Shown: positions 1-11,980 of the stretch, one piece after another
Layout: every line of letters starts with the position of its first letter
How positions within the stretch are numbered: the stretch's first letter is position 1
Source: Glandiceps talaboti
Taxonomy: Eukaryota; Hemichordata; Enteropneusta; Spengelidae
Assembly (NCBI RefSeq): GCF_964340395.1
Contig: NC_135564.1
Span: 8,023,361 to 8,087,360, forward strand
Length of the DNA stretch: 64,000 bases
Direction: 5' to 3'
Program-made: the position numbers and the translations under genes
Notes under the pieces: generated by a model
What the model was told of the DNA's origin: nothing
Seen by the model: only the letters and a program-made list of their open reading frames with translations
The model's database searches: none

Positions 1-2229
1 TTTTTATGTACCTTTCTCATTATACAGACCCACCAACACCACTATAGGTGGTGTCTATTCTTGAGCTTATCATGAGAACTGAACGCCATGATAAAATTGT
101 TTTTCAAATTAAAAATCCAAAATAAATACCTAATCTTCATCCATATGGCCACTTTAATAACACTGATATTAGAGGAAACAGTCACATTTTGTCCTAAAAA
201 AGGCAAACCAACTTTTTTTATGAAAAAAGATGTTTATGAGTGAATACTGTGCTTGAAGGCAAAGTGAGGGATCAAATGAAAACTGTAAACAGATTATATC
301 AAACAAAAAGACAATAGATACATGACTACACATAGATTACCAGGATTTGTGATTGATTATAATCTTCATTCAATATCTCTAAAGTTTTGAGTTGTTTCAG
401 AAACATGCATTGGTACTCCACACACCCTTTCTAGCCATCAAATGGATGGACCCTCCATAGATATACATATCGATCAAACCAAATTGTGAAAAGGAATAGG
501 GGAGTCAAGGTTATTGAGGATTCTAGGCACCTGGTGATTCTTTTGTTGTAAGACTATAGAGTGTCATGGGACTTGTTCTTGCTTGATTCTTGTTTTGAAG
601 CGTGGCGCATTCTCGCAAACCAGAGCTGTTATTTCTTCCGCAACACTGCGAAATAATGGTGCGTTTTTTAGACCGTGCCGTAAAAGAGGCCGTGGTTTGC
701 GACAATGGCATGGAGGTATTAAGGTTATAAGCTCCATGGTTGAAGTAAGAACCATGATGGAAATGTAGGTAGTATTATGAAATACAGCAGGACTTATATA
801 TGTTTTGAAACGTGGCGGTAGACGCTTGTACCTCCATGGTTGAAGTAAGTCTTAGGTATGGAGATAAGACTGGCTGACACAAACCTTTTTGTTTGAAACA
901 CAAGTTTGAGATGAGTGCAAAAATTTTGATACAAATGGATTGTTATTAGCATACGTATTTTGTCCAAATGCAACTGAAATGAGTGTAGAGAATGTGATAC
1001 AACAGGATTGTCACTGACACAAATATTTTGGAGAATGTAGACAGAAATCTGGAAGGTGATTGACCATTTTTGTCCTTTGTTAGAACCCATGATGTCTACT
1101 GGCTTAAAGCCCTTTAAACAAACTGTTTACTCAACTAACAGACAAACAAACACAAAAAATCTGTTCCCACTCTTGAATTATTCCTTGTAAGAAGATTAGC
1201 AAGGTCAAGTAGCCGACCTTCCTTCTGTTGTTTAAAAACTGAAAAAAAAAGTTTGGGAGGGGGGGGGGGGGAGAAGAGACAATTGCAAGTATAGATAGAA
1301 GTAACAGAAACATGCAGTGGTCTTGTATATCTAACTTCTAAGTGTTGTCACTGACTCTTGGAGAATGTCAAAGATTCCTTAGAATGAAGACTTTAAGAGT
1401 TACACAGGAAGTCATAAAAAGAGTAGATGCAATGTTGGCAAATATATATAGACACACTTCACAGTAGAGAGATGTACTTAGAGCTCATTGCAAGCTCTCC
1501 TATACAACTATAAACTGTTGAAAATGAAAGCACAAAAACATTAGGGAGAAAAATTGCCAAGATCTGTAGAGCAGGTACGAGGACTTCCCTGGTCACTGAA
1601 CTTGCTGTTGACCAGGTGTCTTGGCATAAAATAATATTGAAAAGTAGAAAAAATAAGCATTTGTTTTTCCAAAATCATTGGTGCATACCTATACATTATC
1701 CCCAAGTACTATGAATCCAAGGGTAACTTTTGTTTGTTAGCAATATTTTAGGGATTATATTCAGCATAGTGCAGCAGGACCCTAGTCTCGACTGGTCAGT
1801 CAACTTTCTTTTGGCATCAATGACATCACCATGATTGATGTGATCAATTAGGCTTGAAATTGACCATGGACCTTGCAAACAATACAAGGCCAGGTTCAAA
1901 CTGAAGTCAAACACACCAATTAACTTTAGAGCGTTAATATATTATAATGAAAGGGAAACTTTTCACTTTTGTTGTCGTCTATACACATACATAGAATAGA
2001 TGGTAATGAGTTACAACCCTAGTTAAGTTGTAAATGGATTCACATGGTTTTAGGGCCAATGATCTCTCTCTCTGGTCGATGTTGTTATATGTTATAGACC
2101 ATGGTTGCAACTTGTTTCAGTTGTACTAATCTTGGAACAGCTATTCTCAAAATCCCATTCAATTCTAATGGTCAAGTCTGTCTGATAAAAGAGCCACATT
2201 CAATCAAGTAAGATCAACAAAAACTGAGA
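1..2229. other. non-coding, low information
   Basis: No exon was recognised. Two short blocks (537-560 and 800-850) share GTTTTGAARCGTGGCG and CTCCATGGTTGAAGTAAG. A small palindrome runs from TCGCAAACCA (613) to TGGTTTGCGA (693-702). A G run is at 1259-1271. Loosely repeated GACACAAA..ATTTTG blocks occur at 875-1050. Confidence 0.6.
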
Positions 2230-2505
2230 TTTTGAGAATGGATGTATAGCTGGTCTTGGTACCAGTGTGTGCTTCACTGGCTCATTCTCTTCATTTGAGC
2301 CAATGTGTACTACATGATTGCAATATCAGCAAAATCTGAGAGTTTGCGAATGGCTGTATAACCTGGTCATGGTGTCAGTGCATGCTTCACCAGCTCATGC
2401 ACTCTCATCAGTTGAGCCAGAATGGCTGTATAGCTGGTCTTGGTGCCAGTGTGTGCTTCACCAGCTCACTCATCATTTGAGCCAATGCATACTTCACCCT
2501 CTCAT
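2230..2505 (+). repeat. three diverged copies of a roughly 75-110 bp unit
   Basis: Each copy has AATGGCTGTATAGCTGGTCT, GCCAGTGTGTGCTTCACCAG and TCATTTGAGCCAATG or variants. Copies start near 2236, 2346 and 2418. The open frames shown by this block are by-products of the repeat. Confidence 0.7.
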
Positions 2506-2507
2506 TC

Positions 2508-2508
2508 T

Positions 2509-2587
<79 letters not shown>

Positions 2588-2640
2588 TGTGTCTGTGTCT
2601 GTGTCTGTGTCTGTGTCTGTGTCTGTCTGTCTGTCTGTGC
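2508..2640. repeat. compound microsatellite (TG)n-(TGTGTC)n-(TCTG)n
   Basis: A run of about 38 TG units is followed by TGTGTC units and then TCTG units. Long Cys-Val or His-Thr frames across it are artefacts. Confidence 0.98.
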
Positions 2641-2997
2641 TGTGTTACACTGTTGAACTTAATGGGATTAGGATCATGTTGTAATTGGTCTTGTTGAAGG
2701 CTGACTTGAAACAACATGAAATATTCATTTTGTTTGCTCAAGATATTAGCCCCAAATACACAAACATTTTGCTAACAGACACAAGTGATATATGGAGTGT
2801 CCAACCCTGCTGGAGGTAACTTGTAGTGACTTTGATCAATAATGGACATCTAGTAGACACAGGGGATTTAGTAAGGAAGGCCATCATTTCAGGTAAAGCA
2901 ATAAACAGTGTCAGTTAAAAGTTACTTGCAATTTATCCTCTAGCGGAGACAGTGAACTCTATGGTGCCATGAATGACTACTATGTAATGATGTAGAG

Positions 2998-3175
2998 ATT
3001 TAAAGCCAAGTCTTAAATTAGCATTAAAATTTCGGCATGGAAAAAAAGTTGTCTGCAGAGCTAAACAAAAAATGTTGGTCTTGTATTAAAAGAACGACAC
3101 TATGCAATCCTTATGACTCTACAGATAGCATTAATGCTAGAATCTGGGGATTGAATCCCTGGCCTATAAGTTTAG
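2998..3175 (+). repeat. TTAAAGGCCCAGT element copy
   Basis: The copy begins TTTAAAGCCAAGTCTTAAAT and ends with GGGATTGAATCCCTGGCCTA. The same beginning and end blocks recur at 3593-3914, 10082-10266 and 48541-48740. The ends (TTAAAGGCC and GGCCTTTAA) are short inverted partners, so this is a MITE-type or SINE-type family. A short open frame across it is chance. Confidence 0.55.
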
Positions 3176-3592
3176 TTAGTAGACACCTCCAAACTTGTCT
3201 CTATATATATGCTCATATTGAAAGACACAGTGTTACATATATTCCATGTTTTGGCTGTATATGCAGACACTGAGCAACTTGATACGATGACATGAAAGAC
3301 AGCAGTGCAATGCATTGGTTGTAGGTTAGACATCAATTCTAACGAACTGATGGCAGATGTGCAAGGAGTGTGAGAACATCAACAGCTGACATTCAACACC
3401 AATCAATTTCAAGGCGTGCAAAATTGACTTTCTGCAGTATGTCAAGGCCAAACATCTGCTATAAATGTAAGTTTATAAAGTCAAAAATGTAATTTTACAG
3501 GTTTCTGGTTTAGGGATATTGACATTACTATCTTCCCATCATTGTGGCATGTCTTTACTATCAGTTAGACACTAGTCAACTCTTCTGACACG

Positions 3593-3914
3593 TTTAAAGG
3601 CCCAGTCAGATTAGGATCAGATTTTAGGTGGGAGGGGGGGGGGGAACAGTAATGTTGATCCAGAACAGAAGAATAATCCTATGTAATCTGCATGGCTGTG
3701 ATAAGATAGAGCTTAAAGACCCACTTGGGATTAGAATTAAAAGCTAGGTGTCAAAATCGGTTGTTTGGCAGAGCTATAGAAAAACTTGGCCCAGAACACA
3801 AGAATGATCCCATTTAAATCCTTATTAAGATAACACTAATGTGATGACCTGGGATTGAAACATGGCCCATTAAATGTGAGGACTTAGGATTGAAACTCTG
3901 GCCTTTAACCTGAC
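3593..3914 (+). repeat. two adjacent TTAAAGGCCCAGT element copies
   Basis: One copy starts TTTAAAGGCCCAGTCAGATT at 3593. A second starts CTTAAAGACCCACTTGGGAT near 3711. Both contain the internal block CCAGAACA..AGAATGATCC or its variant. The end is CTGGGATTGAAACATGGCCC, then a repeat of the end block up to GGCCTTTAACC. Confidence 0.6.
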
Positions 3915-6639
3915 CGTCTTGTTCCCTGCTATGTTTCAAGACATTAAAACACATTACAGACTAAACACACCTATTTTTCTCACTTGTGAAAAGTCGATAT
4001 TGTTGCACGTCAAAAAAAAAATGCTTGTGGGCAGCAATGTATAAAATAACACATTTTGGCAAAAGGTCAAAAGTTTTAGGAGTTTTAAGGGCAGTTGTTG
4101 TGCAAACAATGTATCTTTCCGTTGCTCGAGGCGTAATAGTCTTGAGAAAATAAATGTTAGGCCTTGTCGTAGGGTATATCTTAACTGTATAGGAATGTGA
4201 TGTGTATGTCTAGCTATCGCTCCAAAACTGAAAAGTTTATTTCATTTCTCCTCTAACAATGACAAAGCCATATTGTTTTTGCACAGTTTGGTTGATAGAT
4301 GCTTTAAACTCTATCTGACCCTAGAATTCAACTTGTCAGCCCTGTGTTTGTATAATCTTCTCACCCACCCTAGGGAGACACAGTTGGAATAAACCAAAAT
4401 ATACACAAATGTAGGGAAGGAGGGACCTTCAAGATTAATTGATGGTGTTGAAAGATTCCATATATTATATGTAGAACCAGTGGTTACTTGTACGTAGAAA
4501 GATGTGACAGTGACACGCAGTGCAATGGACATAGGTTCGAGGCCGTGCATAGTACAAATTACAAAATCAATTGATCTTTCCAAAAAAAAGGAGACCAATT
4601 ATCACCCCATTAACATTTGAGAGACAAAAGAGACAGTGGATAGCTTTATTTGCTTGAGTAAACTGAAGACTTCCAATCCCATTAGAGACTAGAATTGCAG
4701 TAATTATCACCAATTAACTAGATCTATACACAGACAGCTTTTATCAAAATGGGTCTACATACTATTACAACGTACAGGCAGCTGTATGGTATTTAATGCC
4801 ATGGAATGCTACAGAATGCCAACTGTTGGGTTTCTCTTGTCATTCCCAACTAATTAATTACAGCCACACACTATTTTAAATCAGTTGGCAAAATCACAAC
4901 TGTATGTATGATTTAAAAATAGCCTAACTACATATAAATCATGATTTAAGATGGGAGTTGTTAGAATATTTGGAAAACTGTGCTGGATGAATTGAGGTTA
5001 AATATGTTAGGCACACTACAGGGATGTGCCTGGATACAACTAAACTGCATCATTTACTTCAATACGTAGCTCTGAAAATATGCGCTTCGAGAACTCTGAC
5101 ACGGCGCCGTCCCACTCTGCTATGGTTCTTCCCATAAGGAAACTGCGAGACTGCGCAGATATATCCTGCATACAGTTTTCAGTGAAAAAAACATCAAAAC
5201 ATTGGTACAAGATATACAATGAATGAAGTTACATGGTAGACAAAAATCACGTTTAACAATTTAAAATAGTTTGTCTAATACCTTATTGACATTAAAATAA
5301 GTCTTTGCATTTAATTTACACTAAAACGGTCTATATTTACTGGCTCATCAGAGTAGCTACTTAGATACTTGACATCATTTTGAATCGGTTTGAAACTGAA
5401 TCAAAGTTGGTTCTCCTGTCCCCACACACATTTAAACTATTAATATTGATCAAGTATATAAAATCAGTTCAAAACTGACACAAAAAGTATGACGATTCAT
5501 TTTTCATTTTGCTCAGTTTTCTCTTGGAAACAGAGACCGATTTTGAACCAATTTAACATTCAGTTTGATTTGGTTTCAAATCGATTCAGGTGGGGACATT
5601 TCAAAACTGACACAAAAAGTGCGTTGATTCATATCCACTGTTCATCAATTCAGGTGGGGACATGTCTTATGTGTAGACTGGTGTATATATTAATATATTG
5701 CAATGTTTTGCATTGGTTGGCAACATACTAGGCTACAGTCCTTGATCTCTACATCAGTAGAAAACAGGTGTAGAACGCCAGAATTCATTGCCTTGTTCTG
5801 TTACAGATATAATTTAGGAATAACAAATAACAAATCATCTTTCACTGTCACAAATCATTTGTTGTACAGACACAGTTACCATGTTGTCGCCGTAGGACGA
5901 CTGATTCTTAAATGTCGACTATGTGACCTCTTTGTAACCTTTACAACAGGCGACTCTAGGAATTAGAGCTATAAGTAAAGATTAGATGTTTACTGGACAC
6001 TCTCTATGATGGTGGACTGACCTGAGAATCAATGCTCTTTTATCGTGAAGTTAGGGAGCATGCTGTAATAGGTTAGAGGTATATAATAATGGTTAGGCTA
6101 CCTAACATTGATAACATTAACCATTCAGGATCCTCAGCAGTGAAAACATTTTAGATTTCCATCCATCTCATATGACTAGTATGTCTGTCTGGGACTTCTT
6201 CACCTACATAATGATTTCATTATTGTAACATATTTGGACGCCTCTATGCACCAACCAGGATGAGGAGTGGGGGTGGGGTTGGGGGTGGGGCGGGGCTGGG
6301 GTGTTACCCTAGAGATAGACTCCCTAGCATAATCAAAATTTGTATCATCTGCCATGGGTGGAAAGTTCATATTAATATAACATTGGTTGTCTGAAAATGT
6401 AACCTAGTTGAATACAGGTTTAACATTAGCTAATCTATGGTGTAATATGAATTGCTTATGATAAGTCATATCAACTCTTGAGAATTCATCCCACAGTGTC
6501 GGTATATAGTCTAACCTACTTTGACTCCATCTGAAATTGTTTATACTGTAATATAAGTTTTATCAAGATATAACCTTGTATCCATGACAACACCATGTTG
6601 TCCTTTATATCTGATAGAGAGACTGGGTGTCTTATAATG
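3915..6639. other. non-coding, mostly unique sequence
   Basis: Apart from the repeat at 5395-5665 and a G-rich tract at 6258-6302, nothing was recognised. The short open frames have no codon bias or domain features. Confidence 0.6.
5395..5665. repeat. diverged repeat with TTCAAAACTGACACAAAAAG
   Basis: The block TTCAAAACTGACACAAAAAG followed by GATTCAT occurs twice (near 5468 and 5600), with AATTCAGGTGGGGACAT blocks between. Similar words (TTCGAAACTGATGCAAGAGC, AATCGATTCAAAT) recur near 35850-35940, which suggests a dispersed family. Confidence 0.5.
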
Positions 6640-7122
6640 TTCTTGGTTGCTGGCTATTTAGAGCCTTGCTGAAACAATTAGCAAGAAGGCGTAGAATTAA
6701 TTCCTCGGTAAACCGTGTTTGATGACCTTGCTAACACTTTGTATGAAGGGGTAGCATTCCTCTTTATACCTTGTTTTAGGACCTTACTTCCAATTTACAA
6801 GAAAGGATAGCATTCATGTTTCCAGACTGTCCTAACAATTTAGAGTTGGCATTCTTCATTTTACCTTGTTTTAAGACATACTTACAATTTATAAGAAAGG
6901 GTAGCATTCCTCTGTAAACCTTGTTTTAAGACCTTGGTAACAATTTGCAAAAAAGGGAAAGAGCTCCTCTCTTTACCTTGTTTGAAGACCTTGTTTACGA
7001 TTTACAAGAAATGGTTAACATTCTTCGTTTTACCTTGTCACCATTCTTACTATTTGGAAGAAAGAGTAGCATTCCTTCTTTTACCTTGTTTTAAGGCCAT
7101 AGTCACAATTTGCAGGAAGGGA
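6640..7122 (+). repeat. degenerate minisatellite, about eight copies of a roughly 56-bp unit
   Basis: The recurring blocks are CCTTGTTTTAAGACCTT, ACAATTTACAAGAAAGG and GTAGCATTCCTCTTTA. They drift strongly from copy to copy, so the array is old. It abuts the SINE at 7131. Confidence 0.75.
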
Positions 7123-7130
7123 TAACATTG

Positions 7131-7564
7131 TGGAGTCATGATGGTCGAATGGTTAGCATTGCTGGTTTGAAAACTGGCAGGTGGCAGGTTTGAGCTCTTT
7201 TGGTGCGATTTGCTTCTGAATGGATAAAGTCCTTCGGGCAAGATTTGAATCACGATTGTGCTCCAATCAACCCAGCTGTATAATGGGGGGACCTGGTAGG
7301 ATAGAGGTAGTCTAGCGATATCCTTCAACGAATCTTTCAGATCTCTGTCTTTCACTTTGGCATTCAGACTAATGTAGATGTTGCATTGTTAAACCCTATA
7401 TGCTTATAGTTGCTGCAATGGACTGTATGCTTGCCAGGGAATAGAGGGAGTATAAACGGCTCATCTGCCACTATAGATTCATTCCAGGGGTCATAATTGT
7501 AAATCGCTTTGAGCACAGAGTGGGAAAGCACCATATAAAAAACAACCATCTTAGTCTTATTATT
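7131..7564 (+). mobile_element. tRNA-derived SINE, apparently full length
   Basis: The 5' end is tRNA-like, with a box A-like TGGTCGAATGGTTAGC at 7142-7157 and a box B-like GGTTTGAGCTC at 7187-7197. A non-tRNA body follows, then a 3' segment (ATCGCTTTGAGCACAG, AAAGCACCATATAAAA) of a kind shared between many SINEs and the 3' ends of partner LINEs. It ends in a short TTATTATTC tail. The length of about 434 bp fits a three-part SINE. An open frame on the opposite strand across this region is a by-product. The family name is not known to me. Confidence 0.72.
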
Positions 7565-8695
7565 CAAATCCAGTCTGAGAACTCTGTTGTCATAGCAACA
7601 AAGGATTAAAATATGTGTACCAAACCTATCTGTACTTGTTACATCTTACATACAAAAGTCAACACTGTGAGTCTATATCTCTTTATCACTTCTAAGATTA
7701 ATACCAGATGGAAGAATTTCATATATATTTGGATCAGTTATGTAAAAAGTAGAAGAAATATAAGAACTTATGTAACAGGTGTGTCGATATTCATTGTAAG
7801 AATTGAAATCCCAGGGACTGTACATTGTATGTGGTGTAAATACAAATATCAAGTTTTTAAAGTAAACTGTATGTTACAACATGTTTGTAATCTTTGCAGA
7901 CATTGCAGTTAGGATTAGGTACTGTATAGTACATCACAGTTACATCAATTTTGGTTGTTGAAATAACGGTCTCCGAGTAGCCATGATGTTGACAGATATA
8001 CTTAACTAGAATGCTACACCTGCCTGACTAGCACTTAGCAACTATACCCATAACCACACCATTTGTATAGGAGTCAAATTGTACTACTATGGCCAGTAAA
8101 TTCCAGTGAGTTGAGTCATGGAATCCTGTGGTACAAAGTTGTAGTGCTGTTCTTTGTTGATTGAGTCAAACTATTGGCCAGTAAATTGCATTGGTGCGAC
8201 GCCAGCAGTTTTGTGTTGCAGTCATCGTTTGGAGTCAGACTATTGGCTAATAAAGGTGACACTTACAAAGCCACATAGTGTTGCAGTTCTCAAGATGTAA
8301 TGATTCCATTTGCATGTTAATTGAAATATAATACATATGGGAGAGAAATCGAATAGAATCAGTTTTTGAGTTTTGTCACAATTATGGCTTCCTGCAGCCA
8401 AGGAAGTGGTCAGTTAACAAACAGATAGGGTGGTTTTCATATCTAGATCATTATGTGGCCAGTACTTTCCAGTACAGTAACACCTGCAACTTAGTAGTAC
8501 AAATCTAAACTATAGTATTATAGTCCTGTAAGTCTCACATCTTGAAATATATTGAAGAAAGCCCAGAATCAGTATTGGTTTCTTAGTGTTATTTCTTCCT
8601 GAAGTCAGAACTTGTAGATAAGATGGAATTCAGAATTAGATAGGCAAATGTACAGCTTAGTGTATCTCAGTTAACACAGGTGATTTTGTTTAATA

Positions 8696-8840
8696 TAGTC
8701 TGGATGCCAACGTGGTCTCTAAGTATCTGAAAGATTTATGGAGAGTACTAGACTACTGTTAATAATGTTATCATACTAGATCAAAAAGTCTCGGTCTGAT
8801 TTCGTTAATTTTTAGCCTCCTCCCCCCCCCCCCCCCCCAA
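8696..8840 (+). repeat. TCTGGATGCCAAC element copy with poly(C)
   Basis: The copy begins TAGTCTGGATGCCAACGTGG and continues TCTCTAAGTATCTGAAAG to a C-rich run (8821-8838). The same order of blocks, including the C run, is seen in the copy at 28445. The right boundary is uncertain. Confidence 0.5.
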
Positions 8841-10081
8841 AGGGAGGAACTACCCCTTTCCCCTTCTCTTAGCCAGAGATTTGTCTTTGGCTTTGGCTAT
8901 TCCTCTTGTACATCAAGATTGTATTAGTTTGGTGATAACATCCACCACTTTTGGCAAGGCGAAACAGAAATGGATGTCATCAAAGATATTTACAGTGTAG
9001 CCATTCGCTCTAAGAAACTTCAAAGTTTTTTGTGCTTAAATTATTGCACTTGTACAAGACTGCGCATTAATTATTTCCATTACCATGGACATGAACTGTG
9101 ACATAATATAAACTGTATTCGTAACCTAGGCAACAGTAAATACTGCTTCCCCTTCGATATACCTCTTCCCCACCCACCTGTCCTTACTGTCAGTTATCGT
9201 AAGATGGAGGAGTTGAAAATCAATAGAAACAGTCCCTAGGCCAAGTGTATGAGCAAGGACAGACCTGAGGCAAGGCACAGCAAGGCCATGTAGTACATAG
9301 ATCTCTTAATATAGGGTATTGACCATGTGGACTGTGACCCTGCTGCCCTGTGATCCTTTGTATAATCTGGATGCCAGCTAGCTTACCTTGCCTGTATCAG
9401 CCTGGTAGCATTATGATCCAATGTTACAAAGATACAGGCGCCAAGGTTGCTTAGAAACTTGAATTGAGACATGTAAGCCTTGATAGTTGAACAGACCAAG
9501 GATGATTAGCAACGTTTAATTAAGAGATTGCGACTGTCCTCGGTTAGAATTCCAATCAGGATTAGACAAAATTTGTGTTTGCAGTTAGTTGTAAAAGCTG
9601 TGTCAGTGGCGACAAACAATTATCATTTGAGGAGTTGACAGAGCCACATGTCTGCAACAGGTATGTCTGTTTAAACTACAGTGTAGCTCACACACTTGTG
9701 TGTATACATTCCTCCATCTGACTTTATTCAAGGGTATAAACCATCATAAAGGTATTGGTTGAAAACCCTGCCCAGTACACGACCGATCGGTACCTTAATA
9801 ATAGCCCAGAGACTTGACTGTCTGGATTCACACTACCATTTGCCAGAACAGTCAAGTCAATATGTCATACCAGATAGCCAAATCTCCTGGCTAAAGATAG
9901 CTTGGAACCCTTGCACAATCACAACTGAGAAACTGGGGGAATATTGACTTTGTGGAGACATTGGGATTATTGAAGATTATCCAGTGTATCAGACTTTATG
10001 TCAGACATACATGAAAACCTCTATCAGCCAATAATTGATTACACCTCAGTTCTAAATATTCTCTATTCTGAGTTGTCATTT

Positions 10082-10266
10082 TTAAGGGCCCAGTTTTGAT
10101 AACAATTAAAATTGAAGAGTAAAAAATAATTGTCTGACTATAGAGCTTTAGAAAATAGGCGGTCCAGAACAAAAGAGTAATCCTATGTAATCAGTAAAGC
10201 TCAACTCATAAACATAACACTGATGTGAGGACCTGGGATTGAAACCCTGGCCTTTAAGTTTTAAAG
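10082..10266 (+). repeat. TTAAAGGCCCAGT element copy
   Basis: The copy begins TTTAAGGGCCCAGTTTTGAT, contains CAGAACAAAAGAGTAATCCT, and ends TGGGATTGAAACCCTGGCCT then TTAAG. It is the tidiest copy at about 185 bp. Confidence 0.6.
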
Positions 10267-11843
10267 AAAGTGAAGATTTGCTCTTTTTGGATGAGCCGTA
10301 GACCTTCAACTAATGTTGGAGGGTCTATGGATGAGCCTACAGAATCGTGTAATGCATGAGTTTGGGTACTTGGGGTATTTACGTTTGTACTTGCTGTGTT
10401 GTTTGCTGCACTTTCACTTTCTACCCTCTTCAAAGTGTGGCTGCAGAGAACACCGCAAGTGCTCTGGCAAATACCGTCTGTGTATGAAACACTTACACTC
10501 AAGTGTCATTAGGTTCTGTAACAGTACAATCTATGATGGACGGTGACAATGTATAATATATGTGAGTGCATGGATAGCTTGTTTTTGTTGAAAATTTGTT
10601 CTTACAAACTACATTTCAGAAAAAAAGTTACGATAAGTTATTTGGTTGGCGCCAAAAAGATAGGAACTAATAAATATGTCATTTATCAACCCTGGGTTTG
10701 AAGATTATCTGTCAATGTTCATGAGTTAAGCTGAGCATGTGAGAAGACAATTCACCACTGACAAGTTACTGAGTGTGCAGCAGATAATCAAGTACAGTTG
10801 CTTCAGGCTGCCACATTTCATATGTGTCAAGACAAGAGGATATTTGGACAGTGCAACTAGTTTCCAATGAACTCTGCAAAGCTATGACATAGTGAAGATT
10901 GTAGCTGGCAGGCAGTGCCTGATGCCAATTCACTGTATGTTTTCTACTTGATGTTACTAGTATTACTGCAAAGGAATTGAACTGCAAGCAGAGCCCTAGA
11001 GTAGTATATTGCTTTATACCCGTGCCAAATTTTAATTAGCAAGGCCCAACTAAACACTGAACGATGCCCTCTGTTACATTTCATTCCGAGTGAGTGTTGT
11101 TAATAGACACCGAGTGCCCCTAGCCTCAGGATAGTTCTCTGTGTGTCCATACCACGCAAGGTTTCTTGTGAGAATGGAAAACCAGTTCTTGTATTCCTGA
11201 GACATGCTGGGGAGCCAAGTTTTTGTTTTGTTTGTTGGAAGACATAAGGAAAGGAAATGCTTTCTAGTGAACAGAGTACGCCAAACCAGGGAGAATGTAA
11301 CTAATTGAGTGGAGCACTTTTACTTCAACTAACTTTTAATCTTAGGAAAGTGAAACATTGTGACTGACTTTACCATTAAGACACATATCAGTAAAAACAT
11401 CATATTCATAACATGTGTTCTGACTTTATCATAACGCCTGTTATTGAAGGATCTGCTCTGACTGACTGTCAGAGAAGAAATGTGTATATCAGTCAACCAG
11501 GCCTGCAGGCTCTTTCTATAGGGTCCAGCACAGACATTAAATTCAAAATGTAAAAATAGTGAGGCTGTCAAGACACCACACACTTTATTTGAAATAGAGA
11601 ATATCATTTCGAGGTTTTTAGGTTGTATCAAAAATGGCAAATACAGTATTAGTAAGACGGCGCCCATTAATTTGTTAAAAAGGAAAAGAACTGTTGGATA
11701 TTGTGCACTTCTCTGGCATCTGAGTTACACTTTGAATGATTTATTTTGGTGCTTCCTTGGCAACAAAGGATTGAATGAATTACCCAGTAACATAGAAATG
11801 ACACTGTACCAAATTTTAAACATGAAAACAAAAGATCTACATG

Positions 11844-11980
11844 AGAGAGAAAATGTGTTTAGTAAAAAGGGTTAAGTATGAATACAGTTGGAAGGTATCA
11901 GTGTGTGGTAAATGCGGCAAGTTAAATCATTTAAAAAACCCCACCAAAATGACTTTTTCCATTTTACTAAACACGTTCTC
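11844..11980. repeat. inverted repeat / small foldback element
   Basis: GAGAAAATGTGTTTAGTAAA on the left pairs with TTTACTAAACACGTTCTC on the right across about 137 bp, with one or two mismatches. There is no coding capacity. Two small open frames crossing it are chance. Confidence 0.6.

Noticed and set aside
2318-2741. Cys-Val and His-Thr repeat proteins
   Set aside because: They are translations of the (TG)n compound microsatellite.
7142-7197. A functional tRNA gene
   Set aside because: Only boxes A and B are tRNA-like; the cloverleaf stems do not close and SINE sequence follows.
7050-7355. 101-codon open frame on the minus strand
   Set aside because: It is antisense to the tRNA-derived SINE.
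10254-10502. Open frame on the minus strand with Ser/Asn/Thr-rich sequence
   Set aside because: It has no recognisable domain, splice context or homologue, overlaps an equal frame on the other strand, and partly crosses a TTAAAGGCC repeat copy.
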